Positions 36,554-45,442 of a stretch of 64,000 nt of DNA are shown here, in pieces (the stretch's first letter is position 1; each line of letters opens with the position of its first letter). The position numbers and the translations under genes are program-made. The DNA is from CAWDXG01 sp963822115 (GTDB taxonomy: Bacteria > Myxococcota_A > Polyangia > Polyangiales > Polyangiaceae): assembly GCA_963822115.1 (NCBI GenBank), contig CAWGGM010000014.1:132358-196357 (forward strand), given 5' to 3'. The notes beneath the pieces were generated by a model that was given only the letters and a program-made list of their open reading frames with translations, ran no database searches and was not told the origin of the DNA.

Positions 36554-38467
36554 TCAGAGACCGTGACGTTCCCGCGCACGGCGCCAATGCTCGCTGAGCA
36601 GGCTGATTTCCTGGTCGAAATCACCGCTGGCTGCAGCCCGCTCGAGCTCCTCCACCACCTCTGACTTCTCACGCGTGAGCTCGAGCCGTTCCAACTTGCT
36701 GACGTTCTCAAGAAACTCGGATCGCGCCTCCTCGAGCTTTTCGTGTCGAGGGGCCGCTAGCCGCGCAGCGGCGAATGGATGGATCGATGGCGCCAGCTTC
36801 GCAAGGACTTGTTCAGGGTCTGTCAAAGCCATTCCATCCCAAGCTTGACGCAGCGCGGCAACAGCCGCGGCAGCATCACCTTCAAGGAGCTTCACCCCTT
36901 CCACTCCTTCTTGTGTATCGAGAAGCTGGGGGTAGTCCAGGAAAGCGCCGAGTATTTCGAATCCGATCTCCTCGCGGCGGTCGCGCGAGCGCGCCCTCGA
37001 GGGGGGCTCTGCGCGTTTGGAGCGGCGCGCCGGGTCGGTTTGGCGCGGTTCTCGCAGGGCTTGCTTCACGGAGGTCGCAAGCGCCCGGAAAGTCCGGGCA
37101 TCCGCAATTCCGAGCCGCTCGGCGATGCGGTCCGCGTGCTGCTCGGCCATGGCCCGGACGGCAGGATCGTCCTCCGATGCGAGGAGCTCGGTGACCTCCT
37201 TGATCTTTGCTGCCCGGCCCCGCGCGTCGTCGGCGGCGAAGCCGCCGTCGAGCGTGCTGTCGATGAGGTACTCCAGCATCCCGCGCGCGGCGCCGAGCAC
37301 GCGCCGCACCGCTTCCGGACCCTGCTCGCGGGCAAGATCGTCCGGATCCGTGCCGTCGGGGAGCGTGGCGACGCGGGCGTGAAGGCCGGCTTCGCGACAC
37401 GCCTCGCGGGCTGCGCGCGCGGCACGGCGGCCCGCCGCGTCCCCGTCGAACAGCAGCGTGACGCCGGGCACGAAGCGCTTGATCTGCCGCGCCTGCTCCG
37501 GCGTGAAGGCCGTGCCGAGCGGAGCCACGACGTTGTCGATGCCGCGCGCGTGCAGACCCATCACGTCGAAGTTGCCTTCGACCAGCACGCAGTCGCCCGT
37601 GCTGCGCAGACCCTGGCGCGCCTGGTACAGACCGAACACGGTTTCGCGCTTGCGGTATACCGGCGACTCCGGTGAGTTGACGTACTTGGCGACCGTGTCG
37701 CCGCTCTGCGTCGCGGAGCCCATCGGCTCGATGCCGGCCTCGCGCAGTGCGGCCTCGTCGGGAGCATCCAGTGCGCGTCCGCTGAAGGCGATCACGCGTC
37801 CGTGCAGATCGAGCACCGCGAACATCAGGCGGTGCCGGAAGCGATCGTAGTGCCCGGACCCGGTCCTGCGCGGGACCAGCAGGCCGACTTTCTCCGCAGC
37901 CTGCAGCGAGAAGCCCTTTTCCAGCAGATAGCGCGACAAGTGGTCCCAGCCGTAGGGGGCGTAGCCGATGCGGAAGGCCTGCAGCGCATCGGCTACGCTG
38001 TCGGTGGACGAGGCCGGCGACAGACCGCGCCGGTCCAGCTCCGCAAGCGCCGAACGACGGAGTGGATGCTCGCGCAGCATGCGCTCGAAGAACGCCGCTG
38101 CGGCATTGCCGACTTCGTACAGCTCCTGCTGGCGGCGGCGCGCTTCGGCCTGCTGCTTGCGCTCGGCGTCCGACGCATCCTCGATGACCTCGATGCCGGC
38201 GCGTGCTGCCAGCTCGCGCACCGTCTCGATGAACGACAGACCGCTGGTTTCCTGAAGGAAACGAATGGCGTCGCCGGAAGCGCCGCACCCGAAGCAGTGG
38301 TAGAAGCCGCGCTCCTCGTTGACGTGGAAGCTGGGCGTCTTCTCCTTATGGAAGGGGCACAGGCCCACGTGGCTCCGGCCACGCTTGACGAGCTTCACGC
38401 TCTCGCCGATGAGCGCCACGATCCCCGTCTGTTCCCGGACACGATCGATGGTCTCCTGCCCGATCAC
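36554..38467 (-). CDS. dnaG: DNA primase
   Basis: A 637-residue replication primase. The zinc-binding domain has Cys37, His40, Cys58 and Cys61 (CPFHKEKTPSF to HCFGCGASGD). The Toprim catalytic core shows VLVEGNFDVMGLHARG and LLFDGDAAGRRAA. The C-terminal region would bind DnaB helicase. The GTG at 38467 was chosen because the family begins MIGQETIDRVREQTGIV-like; the frame extends upstream to an ATG at 38557, which would add 30 atypical residues. It is first in the pair dnaG-rpoD. Confidence 0.95.
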   Translation of the reverse strand: MIGQETIDRVREQTGIVALIGESVKLVKRGRSHVGLCPFHKEKTPSFHVNEERGFYHCFGCGASGDAIRFLQETSGLSFIETVRELAARAGIEVIEDASDAERKQQAEARRRQQELYEVGNAAAAFFERMLREHPLRRSALAELDRRGLSPASSTDSVADALQAFRIGYAPYGWDHLSRYLLEKGFSLQAAEKVGLLVPRRTGSGHYDRFRHRLMFAVLDLHGRVIAFSGRALDAPDEAALREAGIEPMGSATQSGDTVAKYVNSPESPVYRKRETVFGLYQARQGLRSTGDCVLVEGNFDVMGLHARGIDNVVAPLGTAFTPEQARQIKRFVPGVTLLFDGDAAGRRAARAAREACREAGLHARVATLPDGTDPDDLAREQGPEAVRRVLGAARGMLEYLIDSTLDGGFAADDARGRAAKIKEVTELLASEDDPAVRAMAEQHADRIAERLGIADARTFRALATSVKQALREPRQTDPARRSKRAEPPSRARSRDRREEIGFEILGAFLDYPQLLDTQEGVEGVKLLEGDAAAAVAALRQAWDGMALTDPEQVLAKLAPSIHPFAAARLAAPRHEKLEEARSEFLENVSKLERLELTREKSEVVEELERAAASGDFDQEISLLSEHWRRARERHGL

Positions 38468-38648
38468 AGCCCGGTAGGCATACCGCAAATCGTGCGCGGG
38501 CCAAGTCTCGTCGGGGGGGATTTGTGCTTTATTTCTGGCCCGTTTGTTGCTCTGCACCGGTCGTACGGGTCGGCCTTGGCTGCAAGATTCCGCCGCTGCC
38601 GGAGCCAGTCGGGTTGACTGAACGCAGTTTCAGTATAAGGCTTGCGCG

Positions 38649-39683
38649 GTGAAGGCGCTGCCGATCGACAATCCGCCGAACCCCTGGCACTCGGCGCACG
38701 TCGAGTTTCTCGGCGAGCCGCCCACACAGAAGCTCCAGATCTACGAGGATCACTCGCGCAGCATCCTCGCCGACAACGACAGCCCCAACGTCGGTTTCCG
38801 CTGGAGTCTCAACCCGTACCGGGGCTGCCAGCACGCGTGCAGCTACTGCTATGCGCGGCCGAGCCACGAGTACCTGGATTTCGGCAGCGGCGTCGATTTC
38901 GAGCGCCGCATCGTCGTCAAGCCGCGCGCGCCCGGGCTCTTGCGCGAAGTGTTCGAAAGGCGTTCCTGGCAAGGCGAGTTGATCGCTGTCAGCGGCAACA
39001 CCGACTGCTACCAGCCGCTCGAGGCCAGCTACGCACTGACGCGGCGTTGTCTGGAAGTGTGTGCCGAGTACCGGAATCCCGTGCACATCATCACCAAGGC
39101 GCCGCTGGTGGAGCGGGACATCGACGTGCTGTGCCGGCTATCGGAGGTGACGCAGGTCGGCGTGTCGGTGAGCGTGCCGTTCTTCGACCAGGACAACGCG
39201 CGTGTCATCGAGCCGGGCGTGGCAACGCCCGCGCGGCGGCTCCGCACGGTGCAGCGGCTGGCCCAGGCTGGCCTCGCCGTCACGGTCAACGTGGCGCCCG
39301 TTATCCCCGGCCTGAACGACCAGGACATCCCGCTCGTGCTCGAGGCCGCAGCGCGCGCCGGCGCGCGTTCGGCTGCGCTCATCATGCTGCGACTGCCCGG
39401 CAACGTGCGGCATGTGTTCGAGCGGCGACTGCGCGCGGCGCTGCCGCTCTCGGCCGATCGCGTGCTCGGGCGTATCCGCCAGGTGCGTGGCGGACGGTTG
39501 AACGACCCGCGCTTCGGCTGCCGGCAGAGCGGCTCGGGCCAGTACGCCGAGGCGATCCACCGGCTGTTCCAGACCACGGCGCGGCGCCTGGGCCTCGAGA
39601 CGGGAGCTGCACCGGCTCCCGCGCCGGCTAGCTTCCGTCGCCCTACCGACCGCGGCGGCCAGCTCCGGCTGTTCGATAGCTGA
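38649..39683 (+). CDS. PA0069-family radical SAM protein
   Basis: A 344-residue radical SAM protein with the cluster motif at Cys60, Cys64 and Cys67 (YRGCQHACSYCYAR). The surrounding text (SLNPYRGC, HEYLDFGSGVDFE, VSGNTDCYQPLEASYALTR) is characteristic of the PA0069/Rv2578c group, distantly related to spore photoproduct lyase (SplB). The reaction is unknown. The C-terminus has a Pro/Ala linker and ends RGGQLRLFDS. The start is GTG 38649. It is divergent from dnaG with about 180 bases between the starts. Confidence 0.88.
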   Translation: MKALPIDNPPNPWHSAHVEFLGEPPTQKLQIYEDHSRSILADNDSPNVGFRWSLNPYRGCQHACSYCYARPSHEYLDFGSGVDFERRIVVKPRAPGLLREVFERRSWQGELIAVSGNTDCYQPLEASYALTRRCLEVCAEYRNPVHIITKAPLVERDIDVLCRLSEVTQVGVSVSVPFFDQDNARVIEPGVATPARRLRTVQRLAQAGLAVTVNVAPVIPGLNDQDIPLVLEAAARAGARSAALIMLRLPGNVRHVFERRLRAALPLSADRVLGRIRQVRGGRLNDPRFGCRQSGSGQYAEAIHRLFQTTARRLGLETGAAPAPAPASFRRPTDRGGQLRLFDS

Positions 39684-39841
39684 CGCCGCGCAAGGCCGGC
39701 CCACGCGGCGCGTCATGACCGTTGGCAGGCAGGGCGCGTCGTGCTAGACGGCCGCGCGGGCTCGGGCCCGGACGATAGGCCGCCAATGGGCCTGGATCGG
39801 ATCCGAGCGCCCCTCGCGTGAACCCACAGGACGAGAGCGAA

Positions 39842-41305
39842 ATGCCTGAAACCACGAGTACCAGCACCAAGGGCAACATCGGCAAGATCACGGCGGTCAT
39901 CGGCCCGGTGGTCGACGTGGAATTTCCCGCCGGCAAGCTGCCGCGCATCCTCAACGCCCTGACCGTCTCCAACGCCAACATCTCGGCCGAGAAGGACAAC
40001 CTCGTGCTCGAGGTGGCGCAGCACCTCGGCGAGTCGGTGGTGCGCGCCATCGCGATGGACGCCACCGAGGGTCTGATCCGCGGCGCGGAGGTCACCGACA
40101 CCGGTAGTCCCATCATGATGCCGGTCGGCCCCGAGACGCTCGGGCGCATCCTGAACGTGGTCGGCAAACCCGTCGACGAGGCGGGCCCCGTCAACGCGAA
40201 GAAGAAGATGCCGATCCACCGTGCGGCACCCGCGTTCGTCGACCAGAGCACCAACGTCGAGGTGTTCGAGACGGGCATCAAGGTCATCGACCTGCTCGCT
40301 CCGTACAGGAAGGGCGGCAAGATCGGCCTGTTCGGCGGCGCTGGTGTGGGCAAGACAGTGCTCATCCAGGAGCTCATCAACAACGTCGCCAAGGCGCACG
40401 GCGGCGTGAGCTGCTTCGCCGGCGTCGGCGAGCGCACCCGCGAAGGCAATGACCTGTTCCTCGAGATGCAGGAGTCGAAGCTCGAGACGGGCGAGCCGGT
40501 GCTCAGCAAGACGGCGCTGGTCTACGGCCAGATGAACGAGCCGCCCGGAGCGCGCGCTCGCGTCGCGCTCTCTGCGCTGACCGCCGCCGAGTACTTCCGC
40601 GACGAGGCAGGGCAGGACGTGCTGCTCTTCATCGACAACATCTTCCGCTTCACGCAGGCGGGCAGCGAGGTGTCCGCTCTGCTCGGCCGTATGCCAAGCG
40701 CGGTGGGCTACCAGCCGACGCTGGCGACGGAGATGGGCGCTTTGCAGGAGCGCATCACTTCCACGACCAAGGGCAGCATCACCAGCGTGCAGGCCATCTA
40801 CGTCCCGGCGGACGACCTGACCGACCCGGCGCCCGCAACGACGTTCGCGCATCTGGATGCCACCACGGTGCTCTCGCGCGCCATCGCCGAGCTCGGCATC
40901 TACCCGGCGGTCGACCCGCTCGACTCGACCAGCACCATGCTCGACCCGCAGATCGTCGGCGAGGAGCACTACGCCATCGCGCGCGGCGTGCAGCAGACGC
41001 TGCAGAAGTACAAGGACCTGCAGGACATCATCGCGATTCTCGGCATGGACGAGCTCAGCGAAGACGACAAGCTGGTCGTGGCCCGCGCCCGCAAGATCCA
41101 GCGCTTCCTGTCGCAGCCGTTCTTCGTCGCCAGCCAGTTCACCGGCCTCACCGGTCAGTACGTGCCGCTGAAGGAGACCATCGCGGGCTTCAAGGAGATC
41201 CTCGACGGTGGTCTGGACGACCTGCCCGAGCAGGCGTTCTACCTGCAGGGCAACATCGAGATGGTGAAGAAGAGGGCGCAGGAGCTGAAGAAGCAGGCGT
41301 CCTGA
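39842..41305 (+). CDS. atpD: F-type ATP synthase beta subunit
   Basis: The 487-residue catalytic beta subunit. The N-terminal barrel begins GKITAVIGPVVDVEF. The P-loop GGAGVGKT is at residues 165-172 and the catalytic region around GERTREGNDLF is intact. ALTAAEYFRDEAGQDVLLFIDNIFRFTQAG and SGxxxALLGRMPSAVGYQ-type segments follow. ATG 39842 is preferred because GAGAG precedes it and the preceding in-frame GTG at 39818 adds an odd segment. Only atpC follows; the other F1 and Fo genes are not in the window. Confidence 0.97.
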   Translation: MPETTSTSTKGNIGKITAVIGPVVDVEFPAGKLPRILNALTVSNANISAEKDNLVLEVAQHLGESVVRAIAMDATEGLIRGAEVTDTGSPIMMPVGPETLGRILNVVGKPVDEAGPVNAKKKMPIHRAAPAFVDQSTNVEVFETGIKVIDLLAPYRKGGKIGLFGGAGVGKTVLIQELINNVAKAHGGVSCFAGVGERTREGNDLFLEMQESKLETGEPVLSKTALVYGQMNEPPGARARVALSALTAAEYFRDEAGQDVLLFIDNIFRFTQAGSEVSALLGRMPSAVGYQPTLATEMGALQERITSTTKGSITSVQAIYVPADDLTDPAPATTFAHLDATTVLSRAIAELGIYPAVDPLDSTSTMLDPQIVGEEHYAIARGVQQTLQKYKDLQDIIAILGMDELSEDDKLVVARARKIQRFLSQPFFVASQFTGLTGQYVPLKETIAGFKEILDGGLDDLPEQAFYLQGNIEMVKKRAQELKKQAS

Positions 41306-41318
41306 GCGGAGTACCCAA

Positions 41319-41903
41319 GTGGCAGAGACCCCGCACATCGATCTGCAGATCGTCACGCCCGAGGGCGTCGCACTCAGCGAAGAGGTCCACGACCTCACGG
41401 CGCCCAGCGTCGAAGGCGAGTTCGGCGTGCTACCGGGACACCGCCCGCTGCTCGCCGCCCTGAAAACGGGCATCGTCAGCTACCACACGGCAGGCGAAAT
41501 CCACTACGTCGCGGTGGGTCCGGGCTTCGCCGAGGTGTTCGAGGATCACGCCCTGCTGCTCACAGATCGCTTCGTCCAGAAGGGGGATGTCGATCCGGTC
41601 AAGGCGCGCCTCGAGCTCAAGGACGCCGACGAGGCACTCGACAAGTACGAGGGCGAGCCGGGCACGCCGGAGCACGGCGAGCTGATCATGCGCGAGACCT
41701 GGGCGGCCACGCAGCTCGAGCTGTACGGCGATCCGCCGCCGCCCACCATCCGCACGTTCATGGAGTTCCAGCTCCTTCCGCACGAGGAGTACCTCGAAAC
41801 CGAAGAGGGGCCGCCCTTCAACGAGGCGTACTTCGAGGACGCGGACAAGCGTCAGGACGCTCGCGACGAGAAGCGCGCGGCGAAGGGCGAGAAGGAAGAG
41901 TAG
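41319..41903 (+). CDS. atpC: F-type ATP synthase epsilon subunit with long C-terminal extension
   Basis: The first 90 residues are the epsilon beta-sandwich (LQIVTPEGVALSEEVHDLTAPSVEGEFGVLPGH, HYVAVGPGFAEVFEDHALLLTD). The helical part (VDPVKARLELKDADEALDKY) follows. The protein then continues for about 55 residues in a strongly acidic/charged tail (EEYLETEEGPPFNEAYFEDADKRQDARDEKR split over the end), giving 194 residues against the usual 130-145. The start is GTG 41319, 13 bases after atpD. The tail could affect the inhibitory movement of epsilon, but that is speculation. Confidence 0.92.
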   Translation: MAETPHIDLQIVTPEGVALSEEVHDLTAPSVEGEFGVLPGHRPLLAALKTGIVSYHTAGEIHYVAVGPGFAEVFEDHALLLTDRFVQKGDVDPVKARLELKDADEALDKYEGEPGTPEHGELIMRETWAATQLELYGDPPPPTIRTFMEFQLLPHEEYLETEEGPPFNEAYFEDADKRQDARDEKRAAKGEKEE

Positions 41904-41995
41904 CTAGCTCCCTTCGCGCGTCGCCGCTCGCAATCGAGCGAACTGCGGCAGATCAACCGCCAAGGCGCCAAGAACGCCTTCCGTCCGCATGCGAG

Positions 41996-42463
41996 CTACG
42001 CCCCGCCGTCCTGCCTGGCGCGCTCGCGGGCGCGGCGCTCGGCGTCGTAGACGCGGAACACGCGGTCGATCACGATCTGCTGGTCCACCATCACGCGGAT
42101 GTTCCACACGCCGAGCGGGTCGCCGGGCTTGAAGGGCATCGGGTGATCGAGCCGCTTCTGTCCGGCCTGCACCTGCTCTTGCCCAACGTGCGTCAGCCGG
42201 CCTGGGCTGTTGTGCCCGCCCGGCGTGTCGATCGCCCAGCTTATCCGGTGGGGGTGGGCCAGCGGCTTCGCGAAGTCGATGCGGAAGCCCTGCATCTGCT
42301 TGGAGCGGTCGACCTGGAACGGGATCTCGCGCCGCTGTTCGACCTGGCCGCCGAAGAAGATCCCGAACTGTGCCCGCTTCACTAGTCGGTTCGGCCGCGG
42401 CGCGGGCTTCGTGCAGGCCGGCGCCATCAGCAGAGCGAGCGCCCAGAGCGCGGCGCGCCTCAT
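41996..42463 (-). CDS. Small lipoprotein coupled to ksgA
   Basis: A 155-residue lipoprotein with lipobox MAPAC (Cys17). The mature part is a beta-rich domain of unknown family (GIFFGGQVEQRREIPFQVDR, then RISWAIDTPGGHNSPG and GVWNIRVMVDQQIVIDRVFRVY). The last segment resembles the DUF2914-type ending WRVRVLVDGQVVGEVPFRV only loosely. Its ATG overlaps the ksgA stop (ATGA), so the two are translationally coupled. The role is unknown. Confidence 0.72.
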   Translation of the reverse strand: MRRAALWALALLMAPACTKPAPRPNRLVKRAQFGIFFGGQVEQRREIPFQVDRSKQMQGFRIDFAKPLAHPHRISWAIDTPGGHNSPGRLTHVGQEQVQAGQKRLDHPMPFKPGDPLGVWNIRVMVDQQIVIDRVFRVYDAERRARERARQDGGA

Positions 42464-43320
42464 CGCTCGATCTCCTGGGCCATGCGCGCGAAGGCTGCCA
42501 CATCCAGCGTCTCGCCGCGCGCCCCGAGATCGATGCCCGCGCGCTCTGCTGCGCCGGCGAGCGCCGCGGCGTCGAGCCCGAACAGCCCTTTCCAGGCGTT
42601 GGCGAGCTTCTTCCGCCGCTTGCCGAAGGCCGCGTGGACGAGTTGCCGGAGCGCTTCCGTCTCGGCGATCGCCTCGCTCCGCGGTTCGAGCACCACCACT
42701 GCCGAATCGACGCGTGGTTGCGGGTAGAACGCGCCGCGTCGCACCACGAACGCGCGCCGCGGCGAGAAGCGCGCCTGCGCAAACACGCTGAGCGCGCCGT
42801 ACGCATCGTCGCCCGGCTGCGCCGCCAGCCGGTCGGCGACCTCCAGCTGCAGCAGGAACACCACACGATCGAACAGGGCGCCGTGCGTGACGGCGCGCTC
42901 GAGCAGCGGCCCGCTGATCTGGTAGGGCAGATTGCCCGCGAGCACGTGCGGCCGCGGTCCGTCGCCAATCAGCGCCGCCAGATCCACGCTCTTGGCGTCT
43001 GCCTCCTGCATGCGGAGCCGTCCCTCGGCGATCGCCTGGGGGAACTCGGCGTGCAGCACCGGCACCAGGTCGCGATCGCGCTCGACCGCGATCACGCGCG
43101 CGGCGCGCTCGAGCAGTGGTCGCGTCAGCGCGCCCAGCCCCGCGCCGAGCTCGATGACCGTACCGCCGGGTGGCGAGGTGCAAAGGTCCGCGATACGCGC
43201 CGCCAGATGCGCGTCCGCCAGGAAGTTCTGACCGAAGTGCCGCTTGGCGAACAGGCTGTGCCGCGCCAGCGTGGACTTCGGGTCCGCGCGCTCTGGCGAT
43301 TCCTCGTCGTGCCGGCTCAT
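42460..43320 (-). CDS. rsmA: 16S rRNA (adenine1518-N6/adenine1519-N6)-dimethyltransferase
   Basis: KsgA/RsmA methylates two adjacent adenines in helix 45 of 16S rRNA late in 30S assembly. It has 286 residues. FGQNFL at 29-34 begins the fold, the SAM loop ELGAGLG is at 57-63 and the catalytic motif NLPYQIS at 130-136. The C-terminal helical domain includes LVHAAFGKRRKKLANAWKGLF. A charged 20-residue N-terminal extension precedes the usual start. The ATG is at 43320. Confidence 0.95.
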   Translation of the reverse strand: MSRHDEESPERADPKSTLARHSLFAKRHFGQNFLADAHLAARIADLCTSPPGGTVIELGAGLGALTRPLLERAARVIAVERDRDLVPVLHAEFPQAIAEGRLRMQEADAKSVDLAALIGDGPRPHVLAGNLPYQISGPLLERAVTHGALFDRVVFLLQLEVADRLAAQPGDDAYGALSVFAQARFSPRRAFVVRRGAFYPQPRVDSAVVVLEPRSEAIAETEALRQLVHAAFGKRRKKLANAWKGLFGLDAAALAGAAERAGIDLGARGETLDVAAFARMAQEIER

Positions 43321-43406
43321 CGCGTGCCGACTCTAGCCTGAAGTCACGAAGCGAGCCGAGGGTTGCGCGTTCCCGGGTGCGATCGCGACGGCGCGCTGCC
43401 GGGCGC

Positions 43407-45407
43407 TCAAGGAGCGTGCTCCGGGCCTTGCCGGGGCTCGACCCGGTACAGGACAACCCGCACGGGATCGGTGTCGTAGGGCAGATCCTCCAGGCTCGGT
43501 ACGGCGGGCAGCGAGCGCGCCGCGACCTGCCGCAGCTGCGAGCGGTGCTGGATGTCGCGGCAGAAGGCGCGTCCCTCACGCGAGCTGCAGAGCGAGCTCC
43601 GGTAGTAGTAGACGTGGCTGCCCAGGACGGCCAGATCAGGCACCGGCGCGCCGGCAGTGAGCGGGAAGCCACGAACGTGCGTGGGGCCGGTGCCGTACAG
43701 TGGCAGCACCTGCACGCGTCTGCCCGCGCGCTGCAGGTAGGCGACCAGCGCGCCGGCCGGCAGGGCAGCCTGCCACTGGCTCGCCCAGGCTTCCTCGCGT
43801 GTGTCGGTGGGCAGCTCGGTGGCCAGCCGGCGGTGGTGTGCGGCTGCCATCGCGCCGAGCGCCAGCACGCCCAGCGAGAGCCAGCGCTGGATGCGGCGCG
43901 CGGTCAGAACGCTCGAGAGCGCGGCAGCTGTCGCCGCCAGCAGCACCGGTGCGAACAGGGCGCCGTACGCGTAGCCCACCCACGGCGGGGCCGGGCTGTG
44001 CACAAGATTCGTCGCGCCGAGCACGAAACCTGCCAGCGCCGCGACCGCGATGCCCAGAGCGGCGCGCCGCCAGCGCGGACGACGCCGGAGCGCCAACACT
44101 ACGACGGCCGCGAGCAGAATCACGATCCCGCCGCGGTAGGTGACGTCGAGGCGCACGGTCGAGCGCGCCGCTGGCATCCATTGGCGGCCGAGTGAACCGC
44201 GCACCACCCCGAGCATCGCCGGCCCTGCGGCGACGGCCACGACCGTCGCGATGCCGAGCGCAGCGTGCAGGGCGAGCAGCGCGCGCCGTCGCAGCGCTCC
44301 ACGCTCGACCAGCACGATCGCAGGTACGAACGCCGCGGCCACCCAACAGATCGGATGGATTGTCGCCGCGAGGGCGATGAACAGGCCTGCCGACGCTACC
44401 GCGAGGTTGAAGCGGAGCGAGCGCGCACGCGCGTGCCAGCTGCCCTCGGCGAGCGCGGCGCCGGCCAGGAAGAGCAGACTGGTGCACGCCGCAAAGTACG
44501 ACTCGCTCTGCGCCGCCCGCGCGAGCACCGGATCGAACAGCACCAGCGCGGCGAGTGCCGCGGCCAGCAGCGGACCGGCCCCCACGCGTCGAGCGATGAT
44601 CCACGCGGCGGGCACGGCCGCGGCCCCGAGCAGCGCCTGCAGGATGAACACGCCGTGCGCGGGAGCCGCGAGCGCCCGCGCGGCAGTTCCGAACAGCTCG
44701 CTGTAGCCCGGGCCATACCTCCACACGCCGTGGGTGTCGCTGAGCGCGTCCATGATCCACAGCGGGCCCTGGCCATTCTGGTGGAAATAGGCAAAAGGCA
44801 AGAGCGCGCGGCGCAGCGCCAGACACGCGAGCGCCGGGACTCCGAGCGCAAGCAGTGTGAGCCAGCGCCGGCGCCGGGCCTGCGCCCGGCGGATCTCCAT
44901 GGCGATCACGACCGCGAGCAGCGCGAGCGCAGCGAACAGCAGCCACGGCAGAGGCGGGGTGCGCGTTGGCGCCCCCGGCGAAGGCGCCGCTTGCCCACTC
45001 TGGGTCGGCTCGCTCTCTGGAGGCTGCACACCCAGCGTCGGCCCTCCCGTACGGCGCAGGCAGTCGCCGAGCTGGTCGAGCGCGCGGCGTTGAGCGGGCG
45101 GCGCCCGCTTCCAGTCGGGAAACTCGCCGATCGGCGACAGTCCAAAGCCGGCGACGGAGCGGAAAGCGTGCGGGCCCGACGGCGCGATCTCGACGTCGAG
45201 CGGTGGGCCGCCGCCGCTCTCGACGCGCACCACAACCCGCCCCGGCGGACACTGGAGGTGCTGGAACCGGAGCCCGCCCACGCGCGTGCAGCGTGCCGTC
45301 CAGGCGTGGTTGGCTTCGGCGCAGCTTCCGGCAGCGCGAGCAGGTCGCGAGCAGTACCCAAGCACCACCACGGCCAGGAGCAGGACGAATGCTGCACGGA
45401 GCGGCAT
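43407..45407 (-). CDS. Polytopic membrane protein with secreted N-terminal domain, GT-C-like
   Basis: A 666-residue protein. A signal-like segment (PLRAAFVLLLAVVVLG) is followed by a Cys-containing extracytoplasmic domain of about 130 residues, a Pro/Thr-rich linker, then about ten membrane segments. The segment ALSDTHGVWRYGPGYSELFGTAARAL after the second membrane helix, and the overall pattern, resemble GT-C glycosyltransferases of the mannosyltransferase type. A C-terminal soluble part with several Cys follows. The enzymatic assignment is inference. The start is uncertain: ATG 45407 is used, ATG 45425 is possible. The frame remains open far upstream over the next gene, but that part is antisense-like noise in another frame of the peptidase. 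Confidence 0.65.
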   Translation of the reverse strand: MPLRAAFVLLLAVVVLGYCSRPARAAGSCAEANHAWTARCTRVGGLRFQHLQCPPGRVVVRVESGGGPPLDVEIAPSGPHAFRSVAGFGLSPIGEFPDWKRAPPAQRRALDQLGDCLRRTGGPTLGVQPPESEPTQSGQAAPSPGAPTRTPPLPWLLFAALALLAVVIAMEIRRAQARRRRWLTLLALGVPALACLALRRALLPFAYFHQNGQGPLWIMDALSDTHGVWRYGPGYSELFGTAARALAAPAHGVFILQALLGAAAVPAAWIIARRVGAGPLLAAALAALVLFDPVLARAAQSESYFAACTSLLFLAGAALAEGSWHARARSLRFNLAVASAGLFIALAATIHPICWVAAAFVPAIVLVERGALRRRALLALHAALGIATVVAVAAGPAMLGVVRGSLGRQWMPAARSTVRLDVTYRGGIVILLAAVVVLALRRRPRWRRAALGIAVAALAGFVLGATNLVHSPAPPWVGYAYGALFAPVLLAATAAALSSVLTARRIQRWLSLGVLALGAMAAAHHRRLATELPTDTREEAWASQWQAALPAGALVAYLQRAGRRVQVLPLYGTGPTHVRGFPLTAGAPVPDLAVLGSHVYYYRSSLCSSREGRAFCRDIQHRSQLRQVAARSLPAVPSLEDLPYDTDPVRVVLYRVEPRQGPEHAP

Positions 45408-45442
45408 GCCCGGGTTGTGGCGCATCTTCCGGAAATCCGGCG

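Noticed and set aside
41962..41980. Small AAGGCG/CGCCTT hairpin between atpC and the lipoprotein as a bidirectional terminator
   Set aside because: Only six base pairs and no T-run on either strand; not distinguishable from chance.
42464..43672. Upstream continuation of the lipoprotein frame over ksgA and beyond
   Set aside because: It is a shadow of ksgA, which has all methyltransferase motifs. The ATGA overlap and lipobox place the real start at 42463.
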